This document shows positions 7,100 through 16,363 of a DNA stretch of 64,000 nucleotides, one piece after another (position 1 is the first letter of the stretch; each line of letters opens with the position of its first letter). The stretch is from contig NZ_CP082923.1 of NCBI RefSeq assembly GCF_019931575.1, forward strand, positions 992,001 to 1,056,000, written 5' to 3'. The notes below the pieces were generated by a model, which was not told where the DNA came from, did not search any database, and saw only the letters and a program-made list of their open reading frames with translations. The translations under genes and the position numbers were made by a program. This DNA is from Caulobacter segnis. Its GTDB lineage: Bacteria > Pseudomonadota > Alphaproteobacteria > Caulobacterales > Caulobacteraceae.

Positions 7100-9220
7100 A
7101 TGGGCGGCGTTTCGAGAAGATGTCGCGCCGCGCTGGTCGCGGGCGCCCTGGGCGTCGCCGCGTCGGGGCCCTGCCTGGCGCAATCGGGCGAGGGGACCGT
7201 CGAGGAGGTCTTCGTCACCGCGACTCACCAGAAGACGCGCCTCCAGGACACGCCCCTGGCGGTGTCGGCCTTCACATTCGAGCAACTGGAACGGGCCGGC
7301 GCGCGCGACCTGCGCGACCTGGCGGCCTTCACGCCCGGCCTGACCATCGGGACGGGCGAGGGGCAGGGCGCGACGCCGATCTCGATCCGGGGCGTCGGCC
7401 AGAACGACCTGGGCATCGGCGCCGACGCGCCAGTCGCGATCTATCTGGACGGCGTCTATCTGGCGCGCTCGTACATGAACCTGTTCGACCTCGTCGATGT
7501 CGAGCGGATCGAGGTGCTTCGCGGTCCCCAGGGCACGCTGTATGGCCGCAACGCCACCGGCGGGGCGATCAATGTGGTGACGCGCCAGCCGGGCGACGTC
7601 CCGGTGTTCGAGGCGCTGGGACGGGTCGGGAACTACAGGGCGTGGGGCGCCCAGGCGCTGGCGATGGGCCCGCTGGGTCATGACCTGTCCGGCAAGCTGG
7701 CCGTCTCGGCCAGCGGCCGCGAGGGCTATACCCACAACACGCTCACTGGCGACGACCTCGACCCCGAGAAGACTTTCGCCCTGCGCGCGGCGCTGCGCTG
7801 GCGGCCCAGCGACACGCTCGACGTCACGCTGAACGCCGACGTGGGCTATCACGACATGCCCGTGGTCGTGCACGACAGCACCGACGCCAGCTTCGACCCC
7901 AAGCGCATCGCGCTGGACGTCACGCCGCGCGAGGACCGTGACTACTGGGGGCTGTCGCTGACGGTCGTCCGCGACCTTCCCGGCGTCCAACTCACAGCGA
8001 TCACTGGATACCGGGAAGCCAAGCTGGCGAACGTCATCGACACCGACGCCAGCGCGCTCAAGGCCGTCTATTTCGAGCAGTACGACAAGACCTCGCAGGT
8101 CAGCCAGGAGGTGCGCGCGGCCTCGACCGGCGCGGGGCCCCTGCAATGGCTCGCGGGCCTCTACTATTTCCGGGAAGAGGCCGACACGTTCAGCCCGATC
8201 TATCTGGATTTCACCGCCGTCCTGGGCCTGCCCAGCGCGACCAGCGAGAACGTCCGGGGCTCGAACCGCACGACCGCCTTCGCCGCCTTCAGCCAGGCCA
8301 GCTACCGCGTCACCGACCGGCTGGCCGTCACCGGTGGGCTGCGCTGGAGCACCGAGACGAAGCGGTTCAGCTTCCAGCAGGACTTCACGGTGGATATCCC
8401 GCCGCTGTTCAACTCGTATCCGAGGTCCACGCAGGAGACCACTTGGTCGAACCTCTCCCCGCGCGTGAGCCTCGACTACCGGCCGCGCGAGCGGCTCCTG
8501 GTCTATGCGAGCTATTCCGAGGGCTTTAAGAGCGGCGGATCGACCTCGGTCAGCGTCATCACCAGCCCGCTGCCGAACGTCTTCGCGCCCGAGAAGATCA
8601 AGGCCGTGGAGGCCGGCTTCAAAGGCGACGGGTTCGGGGGCCGACTCAGGCTGAACGCCACGGCCTTCCACTACGACTACCAGAACCTGCAGGTGCGCAC
8701 GGCCGACGCGCTGGGCTTCCTGGTCGTCCGCAACGCCGCGACCGCCACGATCGAGGGCGTCGAACTGGAGATGACGGCCTATCCCGCCCGGCGCCTGGAG
8801 ATCACCGCCAGCGCCGCGCTGCTGGACGCCCGCTACGACCGGTTCATCGATCCCGTCTCATTGGCCGACTATTCCGGAGACCGCCTGAACCGGGCGCCGA
8901 AGGTTCAGCTCAGCGTGGGGGCGCAACACACCCACGCGCTCGCAGGCGGAAGCGAACTGGTCCTTCGCGGCGACTATGCCTATGCCAGCCGCATCTACCA
9001 TCAGCCCGGCGAGCTCCTGGCCTTCTCGCGCGATCCCAGCCACCTGTTCAATGCGCGCGCCGAACTGCGCGGCCCCGACCGCCGATGGGCGCTGGCGCTG
9101 TTCGGCAGGAACCTGGCGAACCATCGCTACATCGGCCACGCCTTCGTGCTGCTGGGGGAGCCCCGGTCCACGATCACGCCGCCGCGCACGTTCGGGCTGG
9201 AGCTGCGCTTCTCGCGATAG
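7100..9220 (+). CDS. TonB-dependent receptor
   Basis: 706 residues: Sec signal peptide to about residue 28 (cleavage after 'GPCLAQ'), TonB box-like 'VEEVFVTATHQ' at about 34-44, plug domain with 'ERIEVLRGPQGTLYGRNATGGAINVVT', then a 22-strand barrel ending in an aromatic/basic C-terminus 'TFGLELRFSR'. It belongs to the FecA-like group of receptors for high-affinity uptake across the outer membrane powered by TonB-ExbBD. The substrate cannot be read. The convergent TetR gene at 9225 ends 4 bp past its stop. Codon use is ordinary for the window, unlike the receptor at 17374. Confidence 0.9.
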   Translation: MGGVSRRCRAALVAGALGVAASGPCLAQSGEGTVEEVFVTATHQKTRLQDTPLAVSAFTFEQLERAGARDLRDLAAFTPGLTIGTGEGQGATPISIRGVGQNDLGIGADAPVAIYLDGVYLARSYMNLFDLVDVERIEVLRGPQGTLYGRNATGGAINVVTRQPGDVPVFEALGRVGNYRAWGAQALAMGPLGHDLSGKLAVSASGREGYTHNTLTGDDLDPEKTFALRAALRWRPSDTLDVTLNADVGYHDMPVVVHDSTDASFDPKRIALDVTPREDRDYWGLSLTVVRDLPGVQLTAITGYREAKLANVIDTDASALKAVYFEQYDKTSQVSQEVRAASTGAGPLQWLAGLYYFREEADTFSPIYLDFTAVLGLPSATSENVRGSNRTTAFAAFSQASYRVTDRLAVTGGLRWSTETKRFSFQQDFTVDIPPLFNSYPRSTQETTWSNLSPRVSLDYRPRERLLVYASYSEGFKSGGSTSVSVITSPLPNVFAPEKIKAVEAGFKGDGFGGRLRLNATAFHYDYQNLQVRTADALGFLVVRNAATATIEGVELEMTAYPARRLEITASAALLDARYDRFIDPVSLADYSGDRLNRAPKVQLSVGAQHTHALAGGSELVLRGDYAYASRIYHQPGELLAFSRDPSHLFNARAELRGPDRRWALALFGRNLANHRYIGHAFVLLGEPRSTITPPRTFGLELRFSR

Positions 9221-9224
9221 AGGC

Positions 9225-9845
9225 CTAGCGGGCCCCGTACCGCGCCAGGAACGTCTCCACCGCGTCCTCGGCGATCGCCTTGATCGGGCGTCTCGGCTGG
9301 ACCTCGTCGCCGGCCGAGAGGCCCAGGACCAGGGTCACGTGGTCCAGCATGCCCATCAGCTGGCCGGCGGCCCACGAGGGCTTGTCGACCTTGAGTTCGC
9401 CGGAACGGACCAGGTCGTTGATCACCGAGATCGACGCGCCGCCCAGCTCGTCGCGGGCGCTCTGCAGGAAGTATTCGGCGACATCCTCGAATCGGCGGCG
9501 CTCGGCCGTGACCATGCGGAACATGGCGCGGGTGTCCGGACGCGAGAAGAAGGCGGCGTAGGCGCAGGCCAGGGCGGTCAGGCGGGTGCGGGCGTCGCCC
9601 TTGACGCGCACGGCCTCGCGGACCGGGGCGGCGATGCCGCTGACCGTCTCCATGACGATGGCCTTGAAGAGGTCGGCCTTGCTGGGGAAGTAGGCGTAGA
9701 GGGTGGCCGTCGAGACCCCGGCGGCGCGCGCCACCACCTCCATGCCGGCGTCGGCATAGCCTTGGCGAAGAAACAGGCTCCTGGCGGAGCCGAGAATCTC
9801 CTCGCGCTTGTGACCCGACCGTTTCAGACCCGCGCCGACAAGCAT
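9225..9845 (-). CDS. TetR/AcrR family transcriptional regulator
   Basis: 206 residues from the first ATG at 9845; an in-frame TTG at 9878 would add 11 residues. The helix-turn-helix lies at about residues 30-60 with 'AGVSTATLYAYFPSKADLFKA'; the C-terminal domain resembles the AefR-like TetR C-terminal group ('MFRMVTAERRRFEDVAEYF'). The ligand and target are unknown. The neighbouring genes are a TonB receptor (convergent) and the fusion protein at 9914 (divergent), so the latter is a possible target. Confidence 0.82.
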   Translation of the reverse strand: MLVGAGLKRSGHKREEILGSARSLFLRQGYADAGMEVVARAAGVSTATLYAYFPSKADLFKAIVMETVSGIAAPVREAVRVKGDARTRLTALACAYAAFFSRPDTRAMFRMVTAERRRFEDVAEYFLQSARDELGGASISVINDLVRSGELKVDKPSWAAGQLMGMLDHVTLVLGLSAGDEVQPRRPIKAIAEDAVETFLARYGAR

Positions 9846-9913
9846 GTGAACACTCGCACTGGATTGGCTTTGATACAATCTAGCCGCGAAAATGGGACCT
9901 AAGCAAGGCTGGG

Positions 9914-11503
9914 ATGAAAGGTCGCGCGAGAGGACTCGCGAGCTTGTTTCGGCTATGGAGCGCCGGCGCCGGATTTCGTGCGCGGACAGATGGGATTTTC
10001 GGCGTGATCAAGGACGCGGAAGCCGCGCGCGAGCAGGAAGTGGCCGCCTGGTTCGAGGGCCGGGCCGAGAGCACGATCGAGACCTCGTGCGCCCGGGTGT
10101 TCCTGATCGGCGGCTCGGCCTTCAAGGTGAAGCGCCCGGTCGACTTCGGCTTCCTGGACTATTCGACGCTGGAGCTGCGCCGCTGGGCGCTGGAGCGCGA
10201 ACTCACCTTCAACCGCGCCGCCGCGCCGGACATCTATCGCGAGGTGCGTCGCCTGACGCGGACCGCCGATGGCGGACTCGAGTTGGAAGGCCAGGGCGAG
10301 ATCGTCGAGTACCTGCTGGAGATGCGCCGCTTCGACCAGTCGGGGGTGCTGGCTACCCAGCCCTGGGCGATCGACGACGCGCTGGAGGATTCGCTGGGCC
10401 GCACGGTGGCCCGCTTCCACGCCGGGGCCAGCTTGCGTCCGCAGGGCGGCGGGGTGTCGGCCCTGGGCTACACCATCGCCTCGAACGCCAACCTGCTGCG
10501 GGGCCTGGCCCCGCGCCTGGGCAAGCAGGCGGTCGAGCGTCTGGTGCAGGAGACCGACATCGCCCTGGAGCGCCTGGGTCCGCTGCTGGATGGCCGCGCC
10601 AAGGAGGGCTTCGCCCGCCACTGCCATGGCGACCTGCACCTGGGGAATATCCTGATCGAGGACGGGCAGCCTATCCTGTTCGACTGCATCGAGTTCAACG
10701 ACACCCTGTCGGACATCGACATCCAGTACGACCTGGCCTTCCTGCTGATGGACCTGGATTTCCGCCGTCGCCGCGACGCCGCCGGCCGGGTGCTGAACGC
10801 CTATCTGGACGAGGCCGCCCGCACGTTCGGCGAGGGGCTGTGGACGGGTCTGGCGGCCCTGCCGCTGATGCTCTCGGTCCGCGCCGCCGTGCGCACCCAC
10901 GTCTGGGCCTATACCGGCGACGACGAGGCCGCGCGCGCCTATCTCCAGACCGCGCTCGAGCACCTGGCGCCCAAGCCGGTCAGCCTGGTGGCGGCCGGCG
11001 GCCTGTCGGGCTCGGGCAAGTCGACCTTCTCGCGCGTCTGCGCTCCGGGCCTGGGCTCGGCGCCAGGCGCGGTGGTCCTGCGCACCGACGAGATCCGCAA
11101 GCGCCTGTGGGGCGTGCCCTCGCTGCAGCGCCTGCCGCGCGAGGCCTATACGCCGGAGATGAGCGCGAGGGTCTACGATCAGCTGTTCCACGACGCCGAG
11201 CTGTGCCTGAAGGCCCGGCGCTCGGTGGTGCTGGACGCGGTGTTCCTGAAGCCCGAGGAGCGCGCCCGCGCCGAGGCGCTGGCCAAGAGCTGCGACGTCG
11301 CCTTCCTCGGCGTCTGGCTGGAGGCCCCGCCCGAGGTGCTGCGCGAGCGCGTGGCCGCCCGCGTCAACGACGCCTCGGACGCCGACGTGGCGGTGCTGGA
11401 AAGCCAGCTGTCGCGGGATACGGGTGAGATCACCTGGCGCAAGGTCGACACGGTCAGCGCCTTCGAGGACGAGGCGCGGGCGTTGGCCGAGGCGATGGGC
11501 TAG
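9914..11503 (+). CDS. APH-like / P-loop kinase fusion protein
   Basis: 529 residues with two enzyme-like halves. Residues about 60-320 resemble the aminoglycoside phosphotransferase fold, with the Brenner-type catalytic loop 'HCHGDLHLGNIL' and metal-binding 'LFDCIEFND'. Residues about 355-525 are an AAA/gluconokinase-like P-loop domain with Walker A 'GLSGSGKST' and 'LRTDEIRKRLWG'. Such two-domain proteins (COG2187 + COG0645) are widespread, but the substrate is unknown. A GTG at 10004 (VIKDAEAA) is an alternative start. The gene stops inside the last 4 bp of the convergent hybrid kinase. Confidence 0.8.
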   Translation: MKGRARGLASLFRLWSAGAGFRARTDGIFGVIKDAEAAREQEVAAWFEGRAESTIETSCARVFLIGGSAFKVKRPVDFGFLDYSTLELRRWALERELTFNRAAAPDIYREVRRLTRTADGGLELEGQGEIVEYLLEMRRFDQSGVLATQPWAIDDALEDSLGRTVARFHAGASLRPQGGGVSALGYTIASNANLLRGLAPRLGKQAVERLVQETDIALERLGPLLDGRAKEGFARHCHGDLHLGNILIEDGQPILFDCIEFNDTLSDIDIQYDLAFLLMDLDFRRRRDAAGRVLNAYLDEAARTFGEGLWTGLAALPLMLSVRAAVRTHVWAYTGDDEAARAYLQTALEHLAPKPVSLVAAGGLSGSGKSTFSRVCAPGLGSAPGAVVLRTDEIRKRLWGVPSLQRLPREAYTPEMSARVYDQLFHDAELCLKARRSVVLDAVFLKPEERARAEALAKSCDVAFLGVWLEAPPEVLRERVAARVNDASDADVAVLESQLSRDTGEITWRKVDTVSAFEDEARALAEAMG

Positions 11504-13272
11504 GCCGCCTGCCGGCCCTCGTCGGGCGGATCGGGGTTCACCGCGCGGAGGATGGCGGTGATCAGGTCCGCGGGCCGGACCGGCTTGCCCAGATAGTCGT
11601 CGAAGCCCATCCCCAGGAACCGCTCGCGGTCGCCGGCCATGGCCGAGGCGGTCAGAGCGATGACGGGCAGGGCGGGATCGCCGGCGCGGCCGGCGCGGAT
11701 GGCTTCCAGGGCGGTGATGCCGTCCATCACCGGCATGTTGATGTCCATCAGCACGCAGTCGTAGCGCCGCCGGGACATCGCCTCGAGCGCTTCCTGGCCG
11801 TTCTCGACCACGGTCAGGGCCACGCCCGCCGGCTCCAGCATGGTGCGCACGACCAGCTGGTTGATGGCGTTGTCCTCGGCCATCAGCACGTGGATCTGGT
11901 CCAGGGCCTCGTCCTCGACCTCGGGTTCGGGCTGGAGCGCGACCGGCGGCTGGACCGTCGCCGCGCGGATGCTGAGCACGAAGCAGGCCCCGCCGCCGCT
12001 TCCCGGCCGAAGCACCAGGTCGCCGCCCAGCTGGCGGGCCAGGGACCGCGAGATGGCCAGGCCCAGACCCGCGCCGCCATAGCCGCGCGAGATCGTCTCG
12101 TCGGCCTGGGTGAAGCTGTCGAAAACGCGATCGGCGGCCTCGGGCGGCACGCCGGGCCCGGTGTCGCAGACCATGAAGCGGATCAGATGCTCGTCGTCCC
12201 TGGGGTCGCCCACCGGCTCGGCGCTGACCGAGACCCGGACGTGGCCCTGGGCGGTGAACTTGACGGCGTTGGAAACAAGGTTGGTCAGCACCTGGCGGAT
12301 GCGCAGGGGATCGGCGCGGACCCACGCGGGGACCTCGATATCGAAGCGGGCGAACAGCGACAGGCCCTTGGCCTCGGCGGCGTCGCGCCAGGCGTCGACC
12401 ACGTCGCCGACGATGGCGCGCGGGTCGATCGCCTCGGGGACCAGCTCGACCTTGCCGGCCTCGACGCGCGACAGGTCAAGTACGTCGTTCAGCAGCTGCA
12501 TCAGGCTGTCGCCGGACTTGATCATCAGCTCGACTTGCTGGCGCTGGGTCGGGTCGAGGTTCGAGCGTTCCAGGGCGTGGGCCATGCCCAGCAGGCCGTT
12601 CATCGGCGTGCGCAGCTCGTGGCTGGTGACGGCGATGAAGGTCGACTTGGCGCGGGCGGCCTCCAGGGCCCGCTCGCGCTCGTCGCGCAGGCCGCGCGTC
12701 AGCTCGTCCATGCGCCGGGCGGCGGCGCGGTTGCGCAGGGCGACGTTCAGGGTGACGCCGATCAGCAGCACCAGCGACCAGCGCGTGGCCTGGGTCAGCG
12801 GGTCCGAGCCGGCCAGAAAGAAGAAGGGAAACACGATCAGGCAGACCACCGGCGCCAGGGCGCTGATGATCAGCAGCGCCAGCGGCTGGTGGCGATATTG
12901 CTGGGTGAAGACCAGTTGGCCGCACCAGATGGCTACGGCCGCGATCTTCAGCCGATCCGAACCGTGCATCCACAGCAGCGTCGCCAGCGCCGCCCAACTG
13001 CCGTTGACCGGGATGGCCGCGAGCACGAAGGCGGCGCGTTCGCGGCGCGTGCCGGGCCTGCCCTTGCCGAAATCGCGCGTCGCCAGCCAGGCCAGGCCCT
13101 CGGCGACCAGGAAGCTGGCCAGCCAGGCCAGGGCCATCCGATACCCCAGGCCCAGCGCGACGATCGTCGCGCCCAGGCAGCCCGATAACACGCGGGAGGG
13201 GCCCAGCCGCCGGATGTCGGCGGCGACCTCGTCCAGCCGCTCGTCCGCCAGTGTCTCGGCCACCCAACCCAA
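11500..13272 (-). CDS. Hybrid sensor histidine kinase with C-terminal receiver
   Basis: About 590 residues. Four to six hydrophobic helices fill residues 30-180 (integral-membrane sensor, no PAS domain); HisKA has the phospho-acceptor His218 in 'FIAVTSHELRTPMNG'; HATPase_c spans about 320-435 with N box 'NLVSNAVKF', G1 'DTGPGVPPE' and G2 'GGAGLGLAIS'; a receiver at 460-580 has the phospho-acceptor Asp510 in 'DCVLMDINMPVMDG'. The start is uncertain: TTG at 13272 has a GGGAGA site upstream, and GTG at 13263 is also possible. An 11-bp palindrome, GAACAGTGTTC, lies upstream at 13291. The same architecture is seen at 24509. Confidence 0.88.
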   Translation of the reverse strand: MGWVAETLADERLDEVAADIRRLGPSRVLSGCLGATIVALGLGYRMALAWLASFLVAEGLAWLATRDFGKGRPGTRRERAAFVLAAIPVNGSWAALATLLWMHGSDRLKIAAVAIWCGQLVFTQQYRHQPLALLIISALAPVVCLIVFPFFFLAGSDPLTQATRWSLVLLIGVTLNVALRNRAAARRMDELTRGLRDERERALEAARAKSTFIAVTSHELRTPMNGLLGMAHALERSNLDPTQRQQVELMIKSGDSLMQLLNDVLDLSRVEAGKVELVPEAIDPRAIVGDVVDAWRDAAEAKGLSLFARFDIEVPAWVRADPLRIRQVLTNLVSNAVKFTAQGHVRVSVSAEPVGDPRDDEHLIRFMVCDTGPGVPPEAADRVFDSFTQADETISRGYGGAGLGLAISRSLARQLGGDLVLRPGSGGGACFVLSIRAATVQPPVALQPEPEVEDEALDQIHVLMAEDNAINQLVVRTMLEPAGVALTVVENGQEALEAMSRRRYDCVLMDINMPVMDGITALEAIRAGRAGDPALPVIALTASAMAGDRERFLGMGFDDYLGKPVRPADLITAILRAVNPDPPDEGRQAA

Positions 13273-13290
13273 GGATCGTCTCCCAACGAC

Positions 13291-13301
13291 GAACAGTGTT
13301 C
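13291..13301. promoter_or_regulatory. GAACA-N-TGTTC palindrome upstream of the hybrid kinase
   Basis: A perfect 5-1-5 inverted repeat, 19 bp upstream of the kinase start at 13272. The same motif with a different centre base is at 39319 and a one-mismatch version at 39216. It is a candidate operator; the binding protein is unknown. Confidence 0.35.
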
Positions 13302-13529
13302 GCCCACGTTGAGACTATCTCCTGGCGACAACCAAGAGTCTCTTTACGCCTCCTGCGACCGATCAGCGCGTGCGTCGGCTAGGCGACCGATATCGCCCGA
13401 TGCTTTCCCGCCGCGAGCGCCGCGCGTCGCGCGGTCCTTTCCCTTGTGAAGCGCCGCGCGTTGCGCGGCGGGCCGCGCGCCGATAGCCTTGCCTGAACAA
13501 CGATAAGCAATCCGGGAGAGCGCGTTCCG

Positions 13530-15227
13530 ATGCAGGGACTGATGCAGCATGGGGCTCTGACCCTCGACAAGATCATCGACCACGCCGCGTCGTGGCACGG
13601 CGGCCGCGAGGTGGTCAGCCGGTCGGTCGAGGGGCCGATCGTGCGCACGACCTACACGCAGGTCCATGACCGGGCCAAGCGCGTCTCCAACGCCCTGCTG
13701 GCCCTGGGAATCAAGCCGGGCGACCGGGTTGGGACCCTGGCCTGGAACACCGCCCGCCACATGGAGGCCTGGTACGGCATCATGGGTCTCGGCGCGGTGT
13801 GCCACACCCTGAACCCGCGCCTGTTCCCCGAGCAGATCGCCTGGATCGCCGACCACGCCGGCGACCGGATCATCTTCTCGGACCTGACCTTCCTGCCGAT
13901 CCTGGCGGCGATCCTGCCGCGCCTGCCGCGGGTCGAGCACGTGGTGGTCTTCACCGACCGCGGCCACATGCCCGCCGCGTTCCCCCTGTCCGGCGACGCG
14001 CCCCACTTCAAGGGCCTGCTGGCCTACGAGGATCTGGTCGAGCAGCATCACGCCGACTGCGCCTGGGGCGGATTCCACGAGGATACGGCCGCCGGCCTCT
14101 GCTACACCTCGGGCACGACGGGCGATCCCAAGGGGGTGCTGTACTCGCACCGCTCGAACTTCCTGCACACCCTGATCACCCTGCAGCCCGACGTGATGGG
14201 CCTGTCGCAGAAGGACGTGATCCTGCCGGTCGTGCCGATGTTCCACGCCAACGCCTGGGGCGTGGCGTTCTCGGCCCCGGGCACGGGCGCCAAGATGGTG
14301 ATGCCGGGCGCCAAGATGGACGGGGCCTCGATCTTCGAACTGCTGGACACGGAGGGCGTGACGTTCTCGGCCGCCGTGCCCACCGTCTGGCAGATGCTGC
14401 TGCAGCACCTGGAGGCCACCGGCGCCAAGCTGCCCTTGCTGAAGAAGGTGGTGATCGGCGGGGCGGCCTGTCCCGAGAGCATCATCCGCGCCTTCCACGA
14501 CAAGTACGACGTCGAGGTGGTCCATGCCTGGGGCATGACCGAGACCTCGCCGGTCGGAACCCTGTCGGTGATGACCGACGCGCTGGAGCAACTGCCCTAT
14601 GACGAGCAGATGCCCTATCGCCTGAAGCAGGGGCGGCCGCCGCTGGGTGTCGAGATCTGCCTGCGCGACGACGAGGGCCGGCCGCTGCCGCATGACGGCA
14701 AGGCTTTCGGACATCTGAAGATCCGAGGGCCCATCATCGCCGCCGAGTACTTCCGGGGCGCGGGCGGCAAGATCCTGGACGACGAGGGCTTCTTCGACAC
14801 CGGCGACGTCGCCACGATCGACGACCACGGCTTCATGCAGATCACCGACCGGGCCAAGGACGTGATCAAGTCCGGCGGCGAGTGGATCAGCACGATCGAG
14901 ATCGAGAACATCGCCGTCGGCCATCCCTCGGCGGCCCTGGCGGCGGTGGTCGGCGCGGCCCATCCCAAGTGGGACGAGCGGCCGGTGCTGCTGGTCAAGC
15001 TGAAGCCCGGCGAGACCGCGACCCGGCAGACCTTCATCGACTTCCTGCACGGCAAGATCGCCAAGTGGTGGATGCCCGACGATGTGCTGCTGGTCGACGA
15101 CATCCCGCTGGGCGCGACCGGCAAGATCGACAAGAAGCTGATCCGCAAGCGCCTGGCCGACGAGGGCTACCAGCTGCCGGCGACGCCGCTGCAGCCGTCG
15201 TCATCGGCCGCCGTGAGCGCCGGCTGA
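13530..15227 (+). CDS. Acyl-CoA synthetase (AMP-binding, medium/long-chain type)
   Basis: 565 residues. Adenylation motifs are complete: P-loop-like 'YTSGTTGDPKGVLYSH' (A3), 'HAWGMTETSPVG' (A5), 'FFDTGDVATIDDHGF' (A7), 'DRAKDVIKSGGEWIS' (A8) and the catalytic Lys in 'LGATGKIDKKLI' near the C-terminus. It activates a carboxylic acid to its CoA thioester with ATP. The sequence is of the FadD-like/3-(methylthio)propionyl-CoA ligase (DmdB) group, for which substrate cannot be assigned by eye. It is convergent with the MBL-fold gene, 13 bp between stops. Confidence 0.88.
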   Translation: MQGLMQHGALTLDKIIDHAASWHGGREVVSRSVEGPIVRTTYTQVHDRAKRVSNALLALGIKPGDRVGTLAWNTARHMEAWYGIMGLGAVCHTLNPRLFPEQIAWIADHAGDRIIFSDLTFLPILAAILPRLPRVEHVVVFTDRGHMPAAFPLSGDAPHFKGLLAYEDLVEQHHADCAWGGFHEDTAAGLCYTSGTTGDPKGVLYSHRSNFLHTLITLQPDVMGLSQKDVILPVVPMFHANAWGVAFSAPGTGAKMVMPGAKMDGASIFELLDTEGVTFSAAVPTVWQMLLQHLEATGAKLPLLKKVVIGGAACPESIIRAFHDKYDVEVVHAWGMTETSPVGTLSVMTDALEQLPYDEQMPYRLKQGRPPLGVEICLRDDEGRPLPHDGKAFGHLKIRGPIIAAEYFRGAGGKILDDEGFFDTGDVATIDDHGFMQITDRAKDVIKSGGEWISTIEIENIAVGHPSAALAAVVGAAHPKWDERPVLLVKLKPGETATRQTFIDFLHGKIAKWWMPDDVLLVDDIPLGATGKIDKKLIRKRLADEGYQLPATPLQPSSSAAVSAG

Positions 15228-15240
15228 GGCGCGGGGCGCC

Positions 15241-16131
15241 CTAGGCCAGCCGGTATTCCGTCTCCAGGCCCGGCGCGCCGTCGGCCGTGACCCGGCCTTC
15301 GCGCGCCAGCTGGATCATGTGGGCCAGCACCGAGTGGGCGGCGGCCGGATGCAGCCGGGGATCCACCGCGGCGTAGAGGCTGGGCACCATGGCCTTGATG
15401 GTCGTGAGGCCCGCGCCCAGGGCGTCCAGGATCTGGGCCTCGCGCGCCCGCCGGTGGGCGACATAGGCGTCGATGAACGGGCCGACCTCGCGGACCGGCG
15501 CGCCGTGGGTGGGCCACAGCGTGTCGAAGCCGCGCGCCTTCACCTTCTCCAGGCTGGCGAAATAGTCGCCCATGTCGCCATCGGGCGGGGTGATCACCGT
15601 CGTCGACCAGCCCATGATGTGGTCGCCGCAGAACAGGGCGTTCTCCTCGCGCAGGGCGAAGCAGACGTGGTTGGAGGTATGGCCGGGCGTGGTGATCGCC
15701 TCCAGCGTCCAGCCAGGACCGCTCAGCACGTCGCCGTCGGCCAGAACCACGTCGGGCCGGAAGCGATCGTCCGCGCCTTCTTCCAGCGCCGGGGCGTCGT
15801 TGGCGTAGGGCGCCGGGGCGGGCAGGCCGAAGACCTTGGCCCCGAACGCGCGGGCCAGCGGATGGGCGAGGGGAGAGTGGTCCAGGTGATGGTGGGTGAC
15901 CAGGACATGGGTCACCCGCTCACCCGCCAGGGCGTTCTTCAGCGCTTCGAAGTGTTCGGGCAGGTCAGGGCCGGGATCGATCACCGCCACCTCGCCCTCG
16001 CCGACGATGTAGACGCCGGTGCCGGTGTAGGTGAACGGGCCCGGATTGCGGGCGATGACGCGCCGGATCAGCGGCGAGACCTGGTCGCAGCGGCCATACT
16101 CGAACGCCAGCTCGCGGACGAAGGGAATCAT
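15241..16131 (-). CDS. MBL-fold metallo-hydrolase with BLACT_WH C-terminus
   Basis: 296 residues from ATG 16131; the frame is open upstream to 16275 but that part is Arg-rich and not homologous. The metal-binding motif His-x-His-x-Asp-His is at 80-85 ('VTHHHLDHS'), with further ligands in 'TTPGHTSNHVCF' and 'FCGDHIMGW'. The last ~60 residues have the beta-lactamase-associated winged-helix pattern seen in LACTB2-like hydrolases. It is likely a cytoplasmic hydrolase acting on thioesters, RNA or similar; the substrate is unknown. Confidence 0.87.
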   Translation of the reverse strand: MIPFVRELAFEYGRCDQVSPLIRRVIARNPGPFTYTGTGVYIVGEGEVAVIDPGPDLPEHFEALKNALAGERVTHVLVTHHHLDHSPLAHPLARAFGAKVFGLPAPAPYANDAPALEEGADDRFRPDVVLADGDVLSGPGWTLEAITTPGHTSNHVCFALREENALFCGDHIMGWSTTVITPPDGDMGDYFASLEKVKARGFDTLWPTHGAPVREVGPFIDAYVAHRRAREAQILDALGAGLTTIKAMVPSLYAAVDPRLHPAAAHSVLAHMIQLAREGRVTADGAPGLETEYRLA

Positions 16132-16204
16132 CGAGGTGCTCCGTGGCCGAGCGCGGCGCCGGTCTTGCGCCTCGTCCCGCCAGTAACCCCCTGGAAGGAC
16201 GGTC

Positions 16205-16363
16205 ATGGCGACGGACGCGGCGATTTTTGTGTCAAAACGGCTCCAACGCGCGGTCTTCGCCGTCCTGTGTATCATCCTGGCCCAGTTCGTCCTGGCCAGC
16301 TGCCAGGCCGAACCGACGCCGATGGCGGCCCGCGAGTCGGCCGCCCACCAAGGCGTCTTCTAG
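16205..16363 (+). CDS. Small predicted lipoprotein (52 aa)
   Basis: A short gene: ATG at 16205 to TAG at 16361-16363. The product has a basic start (Lys-Arg-Leu-Gln-Arg), a hydrophobic segment and the lipobox Leu-Ala-Ser-Cys (about residues 30-33), followed by a short polar tail. This is the pattern of a Sec-exported, lipid-anchored mini-protein. AAGGACGG upstream could serve as the ribosome site. The stop overlaps the convergent TIGR01244 gene by 4 bp. No homologue is recognised, and a chance frame cannot be fully excluded. Confidence 0.5.
   Translation: MATDAAIFVSKRLQRAVFAVLCIILAQFVLASCQAEPTPMAARESAAHQGVF

Noticed and set aside
13291-13301. LexA/SOS box interpretation of GAACAGTGTTC
   Set aside because: Alphaproteobacterial LexA boxes are GTTC-N7-GTTC direct repeats; this is a 5-1-5 inverted repeat, so another regulator is more likely.
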